From the NCBI GenBank assembly GCA_001872605.1, contig MNXM01000278.1, forward strand, positions 1 through 34,271: a DNA stretch of 34,271 bases. The letters are read 5' to 3'. This document shows, in pieces, positions 1-9,400 of the stretch. The notes under the pieces were generated by a model. That model had not been told where the DNA came from, made no database searches, and saw only the letters and a list, made by a program, of their open reading frames with translations. The DNA comes from Armatimonadetes bacterium CG2_30_59_28 (lineage in GTDB: Bacteria; Armatimonadota; Abditibacteriia; CG2-30-59-28). Position 1 is the stretch's first letter; each line of letters opens with the position of its first letter. A program made the translations under genes and the position numbers.

Positions 1-12
1 GAGGCTACCCTC

Positions 13-69
13 CTTTTCTCCCCTTTCAACCCGTGTTCGGTACGAACACGGGTTGAAAGGGGAGAAAAG
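13..69. repeat. Perfect inverted repeat: 27-nt arms (13-39 and 43-69), 3-nt loop
   Basis: cttttctcccctttcaacccgtgttcg / gta / cgaacacgggttgaaaggggagaaaag; the arms are exact reverse complements. Confidence 0.95.
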
Positions 70-163
70 ATGTCCTTTCTTGGCGCTCGGTAGTCAGTTG
101 TGTGAGCTACCGGACGCTGAAGCGATCCGGCGTCTAATGTCGAAGAATTTACGAAACGATGCA

Positions 164-1363
164 CTAAAACCAATTCTTTCTCATCTCCTCCCAGTTTGCC
201 TTTGGGAAGTCGATATCTTCGGGCAGCACGGGAAGAGGACGTCCCTCTCTGGCCGATTGCACCAGCTTCATCGTGACGTTGGTCACTGCCGCGGTGTCCC
301 GGGCCGGGCAGGGGTTGGGGCCGTCACCGCGGACGTGTCGTCCGAAGGACTCCAGGTGCTCGCGGTGCCCTTTGTTTGGGCTGACATTGGGGATGGGCAA
401 CTCCCCTCCCGACCCGCGTAACTCCTGCAGCTTATCGCACGCTTCCCAGAAGGCTGGCATCCCCTGCTTGTCCGTGAGTTCCATTCCTACTTGCAGCGGG
501 AAGTATTGTGTGCCGGGCTCCGACTCAAGCCCGCGCTGCCGAATCTCCACGTAATGGTCGAGACAGACCGACACATGCAGCGCGCTGGCCTCGAACAGCT
601 CTTTGGGGTAGTCGAAGTTCCCCACCATGCTGTGCATTAGTGTCGTCTGCGAGCCGTCGGCGTACTTCAGAATCTCCGTGAAGTTCCCGCGCGGTGAGCC
701 GCAGGCGTAGACCTCCACCGGGTAGGAGGGCATGAGCCACATTGCGAGATCGACAAAGTGGGTCATCTCAGACAGCATGATCCCGTGCTCGTCCCAGAAC
801 GCCCAATGCTTCCAGGTGCGTGAATCGTCGTTGATGCGGATGAACAACTGCGTCTGCAGTTCTTCGCGAATTGGTTCTCGCAGTCCCCGAACGCGGTCGA
901 CGATGGCGCCGCGGTCGGCCCCCACTTCTCTTGCTTTCTCGAAGAGACGCTTGAACTCCTGCATGGCAGGGGACGAACGGCGGTTGTGTCCCACGCAGAG
1001 CGGTGTTGCGGTATCGTCGGCGGCGCGGAGAATCCGCATCGTTTCTTCACGGGTGGAAGCCAGCGGCTTCTCCGAGTATACCGGCTTCCCCGCCTCGAGC
1101 GCGGCGCAGATGGCTTCGCTGCGCAGGTCGATGTGCGTGCACAGGACGACGAGGTCAATATCGCTATTCTCAACGACCTCGCGCCAGTTCGTACTGATGG
1201 TCTTCGCCCCCCACTTGTCAGCGGCGTATTCCGCTTTCTCTCGCTGCACATCGCAGACCATGTGCGGGTCGAATATCGGTGACGCCTGCAGGGTCGGCAG
1301 GTGCGCGCCATTGGCCAACGCGCCGCAGCCGATGACAGCAGCGCGCAGAGGTGTGTCTTTCAT
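164..1363 (-). CDS. Gfo/Idh/MocA family oxidoreductase
   Basis: AAVIGCGALANGAHLPTL nucleotide-binding motif, EKPLASTREE (the EKP motif of the family), VGHNRRSSPAMQEFK. The ATG at 1363 has an upstream aaagga RBS; the ORF-track start is 1384. Confidence 0.92.
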   Translation of the reverse strand: MKDTPLRAAVIGCGALANGAHLPTLQASPIFDPHMVCDVQREKAEYAADKWGAKTISTNWREVVENSDIDLVVLCTHIDLRSEAICAALEAGKPVYSEKPLASTREETMRILRAADDTATPLCVGHNRRSSPAMQEFKRLFEKAREVGADRGAIVDRVRGLREPIREELQTQLFIRINDDSRTWKHWAFWDEHGIMLSEMTHFVDLAMWLMPSYPVEVYACGSPRGNFTEILKYADGSQTTLMHSMVGNFDYPKELFEASALHVSVCLDHYVEIRQRGLESEPGTQYFPLQVGMELTDKQGMPAFWEACDKLQELRGSGGELPIPNVSPNKGHREHLESFGRHVRGDGPNPCPARDTAAVTNVTMKLVQSAREGRPLPVLPEDIDFPKANWEEMRKNWF

Positions 1364-1380
1364 TGATGCGTTCCTTTCAT

Positions 1381-1653
1381 TCATCGCGGTGAGAAGTACC
1401 GCTCCAGTACTCTCGCCAGAATCTGCCGACCACGGTCGGTGGCATGGATATTGTCACGATAGAGCCATTCTCGCGGCTTGCCGCAAGCATGAGCATAGTG
1501 CGACCAGACCGATATCAAGTCCAGAAAAACGGCGTGTTCCTCAATGCACATTCGGTACAGGCGATCAGAGGTTGTGTCATGGAAGATGCGGCAATTCTCC
1601 AGCGAGGTGAGTAAACCAGCACGAACTTGCATGGAAGCTGCCGTCGTCTGCAC
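1381..1653 (-). pseudogene. C-terminal remnant of an SGNH/GDSL-type hydrolase
   Basis: 90-aa ORF ending REWLYRDNIHATDRGRQILARVLERYF, resembling the SGNH block V (DxxH) C-terminus; no block I-III (GDS...) upstream because the kinase gene ends at 1676. Confidence 0.55.
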
Positions 1654-1675
1654 TCAACAGACGATGACGACGTTC

Positions 1676-3295
1676 TCAAGAGACTTGGTCGAGGAACTGT
1701 TCCCTTGCAGACACCGGGTAACTTCCGCCGCGCAGGGCGTTATCCTCGCACGTCTTGTACAACTTAATGAACTCCGGGTACACTCTGACCGCTTCCCTGT
1801 TGGGTCGGACGCGTGATTTCTGAATCGGGTCGGTGAATCCCTCGGCCACTTCCTCCCACGACATCGGCTCTTTCGATGCCTTGAGATCGGCGTGAGCGGC
1901 CCGAAGGGCCGCGCCCAGTGCAGCGGAGTTGCCGACCTCAAACTGGTAGACGTCGGCGTTGTGCACATCTGCCATGACTTGGAGAATCTCGCGATTGGCC
2001 GATGCTCCGCCGGTTGCGTAAATGGTCTTCGTTTGCACCCCCATCCATCCTGAGTGGATTGCCATAGAGGCCATCTGCGCCTCCACCACGGCGCGGACGT
2101 TGGCCCGCACTTCTGTTTCCTTCAGCCCGTAGCGGTACACTTGCGGTTTGAGAACATTGGGCGTGATTTCCGGCGCGAAGTAGGGGAGCATCACCTTTCC
2201 ACTGTTGCCGGGTTTCGTGCGCCGCAGAGCATCAGAAAACTGCGCCCACGAGAGTCTGTAGGCGTCCTTTACCCTCTCCCGAGCGAGTGAACCGTTGAGG
2301 AAACAAATCAGGCTCATGTAGTCCCCCGTTGGCGAACCGAAAACGTGCCCTTCACCCTGGGGCGAGATTTTCGGCTCCGGCATGAACCCAAAGTACGTGT
2401 CGCTGGTTCCGAGGCTGATGCAGACTTTTCCGGACTGAATGAGACCGACTCCGATCAGGCTATTCGGGTTGTCGCCCGACCAGACCATCACGCGGCACCG
2501 AGGAGAGAAGCCGTACTTCTCCACGAAGTAGGGGCTAATTCGTCCAACAATGCGATTCGACGGCGCGAGGGTGGGCAGCTTGCCGCGCAATCCGGGCGCG
2601 GTAGCTTTGAGCATGGCGGGCGACCATTGCGATGTGCGGATGTCCATGAGGTTCATCCCCGCGCCATCCCCGTGGTCGATGGGGGCGTGTTTTCCCGCGA
2701 GCACCGATGCCATGAAGGAACTTACAAGATGGATCTTCGCCGTGTTCTCGTATCGTCGACTTTCGGTCCGCCAGAATTTGCGAATCTGCGGACCGGTGAA
2801 TCGCTCGAAGCACCGCGAGCCCGTGAGATTGGCCACGTCCGTTGCACCCCCCACAATTCCCTCAATCTCGTCGCATTGTTGCCTGGTGCTCGAATCCATC
2901 CAGATGGGTGCAACCGGACGAGAAAGGGATGCCCTCATCTGTGCCGAAAGGGATTTTGCCGGACTGAGGACCTTGAGCACATGAGACGCGTTAGACTTCA
3001 GGTAGACGCTGCCATGCTGCTGTCCCGATCCGGAGATGGCCGCAATGCTGGAGAGATCGACGCCTGCGGCTTGCAGATCGGAACACATCAAATCAAGCGC
3101 CGCCAGCCACATCAACGGATTTGAGTGCGCAATGGTGGGATCGCTGTCAGGCAACACACCGTTTCTGCACCCACACTCGGGTAGGCGTTCATCGAAGCTG
3201 ACGGCGTGGTTGAGGACCACCTCCCGGGTCTCCAGGTTTAGTAGCACCGCGGAAAGGCTTTGCGTTGATGAATCGAGACCGAGGTACAAAGGCAT
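1676..3295 (-). CDS. FGGY-family carbohydrate kinase (xylulokinase-like)
   Basis: MPLYLGLDSSTQSLSAVLLN, ISGSGQQHGSVYLK, WMDSSTRQQCDEI, TGSRCFERFTGPQIRK, GDNPNSLIGVGL, ISLGTSDTYFG, IYATGGASANREILQVMADV. ATG at 3295 with ggagg RBS; the ORF track extends to 3472. Confidence 0.93.
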   Translation of the reverse strand: MPLYLGLDSSTQSLSAVLLNLETREVVLNHAVSFDERLPECGCRNGVLPDSDPTIAHSNPLMWLAALDLMCSDLQAAGVDLSSIAAISGSGQQHGSVYLKSNASHVLKVLSPAKSLSAQMRASLSRPVAPIWMDSSTRQQCDEIEGIVGGATDVANLTGSRCFERFTGPQIRKFWRTESRRYENTAKIHLVSSFMASVLAGKHAPIDHGDGAGMNLMDIRTSQWSPAMLKATAPGLRGKLPTLAPSNRIVGRISPYFVEKYGFSPRCRVMVWSGDNPNSLIGVGLIQSGKVCISLGTSDTYFGFMPEPKISPQGEGHVFGSPTGDYMSLICFLNGSLARERVKDAYRLSWAQFSDALRRTKPGNSGKVMLPYFAPEITPNVLKPQVYRYGLKETEVRANVRAVVEAQMASMAIHSGWMGVQTKTIYATGGASANREILQVMADVHNADVYQFEVGNSAALGAALRAAHADLKASKEPMSWEEVAEGFTDPIQKSRVRPNREAVRVYPEFIKLYKTCEDNALRGGSYPVSAREQFLDQVS

Positions 3296-3499
3296 GAAAT
3301 CCTCCAAGTGATACGTGATGGGTGAGACACGATGGCGCCCCGGAAACCAGCGTTCCGGCGGAGATGAATTATACTCATAACGTCTCAGAATTGCCACAAA
3401 ACCACGGGCAAGCTCTGGAGCTTTATCACAAGGAGACACATCCACAGCAGCAGAGCCTAAGACTCCGTTCATTCGCCCCGCGGCTGGGTTGGGAGATCG

Positions 3500-6400
3500 T
3501 TAGTTCGCTTGCTGCACCCTCACTCCCGGCTGACCGCCGCGGTCACCGCCTTTGAGTTGTTGCTCGAACTGGTCGGCGCGCTGGATCTGGTTGGCCTCGT
3601 TCATCATGCGCAGTTGGCGCGTTGCCTCGTCCTTGAATTCCAGTTGTTTGGACGGCGACGCTGTTTTCCGGCGATTCGCTTCTTCCAGTTGTCCGGGTTG
3701 GAGCACGGTTTCACCGCGATGGAAGGCATACTGGTTGCCGACGTCCCCCTTCTTTGACGCGATCACCGTTGCCTTGCCGCGAATATTTTCCGCAACCATT
3801 ACGCCCCGCAGGTCGGTGGTGCCCTTGCGAAACTCAGTGATCTCCGACCCGGTGACCCAGACTTCCGCTTTGGGGACGGAGCTTCCCGTCGACGCGTTGA
3901 CTACATTCACCCGCACCTGTCCGCTGTCCGCGTCCTCCTGAACCTCCACTTTCAGGTCCGTGCGGAGCGCGACACCGGAACTGAGCACGCCAGGCGTGCC
4001 CTCGGCGCCGGGAGTAGAGACGAGGACGAAGTACGCCCCCGGCGTATCTGCCGGAATGGCGAGAGTCAGCTCCTTGTCCTTCATCGCATTGCCGGATTCC
4101 AGTGTGATGGAGTGTTCGTAAACAGGCTTAATTCCCGTTAGCTTCATGTTGGCGATGTTGGCGAGGCTGCGGTGGACTTGGTAGAACTTCAGCAAATCGA
4201 CGCGGTAGACCTTCACGTCGGCTTCCTTCAGATTTCGGTATATGAGTTTGACCTCCGCGGGTTGACCACCGGAGACCACCGTCACTTCGGGCAGCCGCAG
4301 CCCGGTTCGCTGGAAGTACTCCATTGACGCCTTCGCATCGGAGAACTGCTCCTTGACGCGTTCGTAGTATATCAGCGCCTCGTCCGCGTTGCCCCGTGCA
4401 TGGAAGACTTGAGCGGTAATGAAGAGAGCGAGCGTTTTGTAACTGCTTTCCGCCTGCGTCCCGTCAGCCTGCGGGTACGTGCGGGACGCCAACTCCTCAC
4501 ACAACGCCAACGACTCGTCGAACCGCTGCCCGAGAAACGCAGCCAGCGCGCGAATGTACTGGTAGTCGTCCATGGACTGGCTGTTCGGGTACCGTTTCTG
4601 AGCCGCCTCCGCCAGTCGGGCAGCCTCGTCGTATTGCTCCAGATCAACGTGAGCGTTCAGCAGCGAGAAGGTTGCCTCCTCGGTGAGTGGTTGTTTCGGG
4701 TGCAGAGCAAGGAAGTTCCGTATCTGCTGCAGCGCCCTTCGGATGAGGCTTTCCTTCGTGATTCCGAGCTTCTTCATTTGCTCGTCGATCTTCGCGGCTT
4801 TCCCATACATGAACTGCGACAGAGAGTAGAACGCCTCCTCCACTTTGGGAAGATCAGGGTAGGTGAGGCAGAGATCGCGCACAAAGGCAACCGACGCCTC
4901 AAACTCGCCTTCCTGGTTGAGGACGCCGCCGATGCGGGATTCAACGTCGAATGATGTCTCGGCAATCGCCCGGCAGACCTGAACCTGTCGTTCAGATTCG
5001 CCCATCTCTCGGTAAGCTTTTGCGACGCGCACAATGTCGGCAAAGGGAACCACGTAGTCCGGGAAGCGTTCGTTGAGCACTTCGAAGAAGCGTACTGTCC
5101 CCGCGGCGTTCCCTGTCTTCAGCGCGATGGTGAACAACATGCGCGCGGTGTCCTTTGCTGGTTCGGGTCGCACACGGTAGGTGTCAAAGAAGTCGGTGAG
5201 GCGCTTCTCGGATTCCTCGAACTTATTGTCGTCGAACAACGCCTTGCCGAGGGAGTACGATTCGTCCGGCGACATGCGGTAAGTGTCGGAGAGTTTCTCA
5301 TCTCGTGACAGCACCTTCAGTGTTCGTTGGTCATCAGCGAACCGGTACAAGTCAGGTTGTCCGTAGGAATAGACCTTCGCAGGCAGAGCGCGGTAATCGC
5401 CGGGGAGGGATCCGTAAAGCTCGTAGCGGTATTGCCCGCTTGAGTACCTGCGGTTCTCCGATCGAAAATAGAAGACCAGTTTCCCGGGTTGCTTGTCGAA
5501 CCGCTCAAACGAGCCGACGATCGTTCCTTCCACCACTCCGCACCCGGCCGGTAGTGGCTCTTCCATCACGATATATCCTCCGGGGAAGAAGTCCCGGGAG
5601 GTTAACCAATGACCGCTCACGACCACTTGGCGTCCGGCAATCACCTCCTTGGACGGGTTCTCCCAGCCTCTGTCAGTGTCAACCGTACTGATACCGGATT
5701 TCATCCTCTTGCCACGGTACTCGATCGGCGGATGATAATAGTTCCGCCACACCTGGAATCCTTCCCCTTCTTCCTCCTTCACCTGTTCGGAGAAGCCTGT
5801 CAGCACACACGAGTAAGCGTACTGCCCGCGTCCGCTGAATCCAAAGTCCACCAATACTTGCCCTTTGTCGATCAGGTCGGCGGGAACGTCAATCGTTTCG
5901 GTGTTGGCTGTCCCTGCCACCTCCAGTTTCCTGATCTCTTTGCCATTGACTCTCACCGCCAGAGTGAAACGATCCGAGGTAACCGGCGACAGCAAAGCAT
6001 GTTCCGCAAGAGCTCGAATCGCCGCTGTGTTCGCCGGCGGGGAGGCCCAGCCGTTGCCGCGGCGCTGCGCCCACAGCCATTTCACCAGGTCGGGCGCAGC
6101 CTCTGACTTCACGTTGGCTTTGACCAGCGCGAGCAGTGCGAGAGCGGTCACCTCCACCCGGTCGCCCCCCCATTTGAGTCCCGACTCCTCAAGGAACGAT
6201 CCCGACTCATCTGTTCTTGCCTTCTGTTCCAGCGAGGGCACAAGCTCCACCGCCATCGGGATGCGATCCATGTCGCACAGGGAAAGCATTACCAGCGCGA
6301 GACTACGAGCGTCCAGCGAGTTCCGCAAACGGTGAAGTCGGTTCACCGCGGCGAAGTCACTCTCGCCGGCGCGGCCCATGGCGTACAGGATGGCGGATTT

Positions 6401-9400
6401 CTGCTCAGCGTCGGACTCTTCGGCGCGGCGGAACGCTCCCTTCAGATAGTTGAGTGCGTTCGCCAGTTTCTCCGGTGAAACATCCAGCCCAAGTCGCTTC
6501 GCTTCCGCGAGAGCGACCACTGCGTCGGCGCTGACGAACGGATCGCTCGCGCCGTCGATCTTCCCCCACACCCATCCTCCGTCCTCGCTTTGTGCTGCCT
6601 GTAGACGCGCGACCTCGGACTCGAGGCGCGTCAGCAGGCGGCGACCGTCCGGTGAATCTCCCTGATTGCGTGCGCGGAGGTATGCCGTGAGAGCCGTCAG
6701 TTCCTTGCCGCGGCTGGCAACTTCGCCGGGGATGCAACCACGCTGCACATACACGGATGATTCGGATGCCTCGATGAGGGCGCTCTCCACGGAGGGACCG
6801 ACGGTGATAGACATGCGTTTGCTGGAATACTTCAGGTCCGGAAGTGTCAGTTCTGCGTGAATATCGCTCGTTGCCAATCCACCCGCGCTGTCGACGTAAC
6901 CCACACCCCAGGGGCGGATGGGTGTTGTCACCCGCTGGGAATCCAGAAACGCGTCGCCCTGGATAAGATGAACTTCTGTGATTACGGCTTTGCCATCAGG
7001 CACGGTGAAGGGGAAGGAGGCTCCGGCAGTTCCGTTGGCGGAGATCTCCACCGTTTTGCGGAGCGCCTCTCCGCCGTGCCCCTCCACCCCGAAATAGACG
7101 CTAACACCGCCCTTCAGCGCTCTGTCCGTGTTGTTGTGAGCGACAACCGTCACATGCACCGTGTCTCCCTGCTGGAAGACCTCCGGGAGTTTCACTTCGG
7201 CGATATAGTCTTTGGCAGACACGAGCTTCTCGGTCGCGTCCCCCGCCAGCGTCTCCACAGTGATGCCTCGCGCGGTGAGTCGCCATTCGGTGATGGAGTC
7301 GGGCAGTGTGAACGAGACGGTCGCCTCCCCCTTCTCACCGGTTACAATGTCTGCCTTCCAGAACGCGGTTTCGGCGAAGAACTCGCGGAGGGGAGGCGGG
7401 GGAGGTGCGGCGGGTTCAGCTTTTCGGCTTGCTCTCACCCTACTTTCCGTGGCCTCCGAGCGGTCGGAAAGATCCCCCAGACCAACCAAGGCGCCAGAAA
7501 CCACCACTTTGCCTGCTGCGCCCGCCGGGCCTGCGGTGCCTGGAGGCCCCGCCACGCCTCCTATCCCTCCTCCCATCTGTCGCGCATTGTCCTTATCCGC
7601 GCGGAGCAAACGACCATCTTTCTCCATCGTTGGCTGGAGCAGCGCAAGTCCGCCCGCGTAAACCCGCAACCGGTTCGAGACATAATAATCTGCTTCGCGG
7701 ATCTCCACCGCGGTCTGGCGCGCCGTGGACGTGTAGTTGAACGTAAACGACGTGGCAGTCAGCGCCGTATCCGCGGCCACGCGACGCTGGAAGAAGTAGT
7801 CCGAAAGCGAAGGCGTCTTATCGGGGCGCACGGCATAGAGAGACGCGTCCACTGCCGACAGTGACAACTGAGCGCGGGACGCGCGCCCCTGCGGATCGGC
7901 AGCGGCAATGTGGAGAGTCACCTTGTCACCGGGACGGTGCTTCTCCTTGTCGGGCTTCACGGTGACGCGCAGGTTGCCCTTGACCTCGAATGTCTTCGAT
8001 GCAGTGTGGAAGGCGTTGTTCTCCTTTTCCGTCTTTGGGGGAGACATCATCGAGACCGCCATCACGAATCCGGGCGAGAGTTTGCCGGTCATGGAAACCC
8101 GAACCTCGTTGTCGCCGGTGTCCAAGCCGACAACCTGATATTCGTAGATAACCTCTCCTTCATAAGTCACCAGAGCGAGGTTCTTCGCTGCCCGCGAGAC
8201 AACACGCAGGTCCGCGGTGTCGCCCACCTTGAAGGAATCCTTGTCAGAGAGAATGCGCAGCTTGAATTTGTCGTCTTCCCCGACAACGGTAACGAAACGC
8301 TCCGCGGTAACCGGATTGCCGTGGCGATCCTCTCCGTGGATGCGAAGAATGTAGTCGCCGGGTTCTTTGACCGATACCGGAACCGATCCCTTGCCGTTCT
8401 CCTTGTGGGTGGTGAGTCCGGAGGTTTCCACCAGTCTTTCGCTGTAGAGTCCGTCGGTGAACTCCTTCTTGAGGATGCGCAAGCCCAGCTTTGCCTCGGA
8501 CGGATCGTTGTTCAGGTCTTTTGACTCGGCAAACACCTCGAATTTCTCTCCTGTCAAGTAAACGTCTCGCAAGGTTGAGAGAGAGACCTGAACTCCGACG
8601 GGGGACACGTGGACGTTCCGGCTGGCCACGATGCCTTCCTCCGCCAGGCGGGCAACAACGGCGAAGACCGCCTCTTCCTCGAACCTGCGGGAATCGATGG
8701 TGAACTCGACCTCGCCCTTGTCGTTGGTCGTCAGCTCCTGTTCCGGTTCGTCGCTCCACCGCAACTTCACCTTGCGGCTGACCAATGGCTCTCCGTAGTA
8801 GTACTTCGCGCTCACCTTTCCCTCGATCTTCTCCCCGCGCAGATAGGTGGACCGTGGCAGGTCGATTTCCAGGCGTATTTTGGGAAGGCTATAGTCCTGC
8901 ACCTCAAAGCTACCGGTGAAGGTGAGTTTGTCCTGTTTGACGATCACGTTGTACAGACCTGCTTGGACGTCCGCACTCAAGGGAAGGTCGAGGTCGAACG
9001 TGCCGAACGCGCTGAGCGCCACCTTCACGGTGCGAACGACTGCCCCGCGAGCACTCACGAGGGACAGCTCAAAGGCGTCACCTTGCGTGAAAATGTATGC
9101 GCCTTTCTCCACCTTGCGAACGATGCCCTTCAGGTGGACGGTCTGCCCCGGTCGGTAAAGTGGGCGGTCGGTATAGATCAGCGCCTTCGGCGCCAACCCG
9201 GCGACATACTGAAGTCCTGACAGAGAATTCTCCGTGGACGCGTAGTGCGTGCCGGACGAGGCCAGGACGCGAAGTTGATTCACGTCCTTCAGGTTGTCCA
9301 CCGTTGTGTGGAAGACGCCGTCTTCGCCGGTGACGCCTTCTGCAAGAATCTTTGCTCCATCGCTGAAAACCACCTTCACCCCGGCGAAAGACTGCAGCTC

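Noticed and set aside
13-69. Intrinsic terminator of the Gfo/Idh gene
   Set aside because: Stem is unusually long and no U-tract follows it in the minus-strand direction.
6857-7864. 335-aa plus-strand ORF
   Set aside because: Antisense shadow of the macroglobulin gene with no domain motifs.
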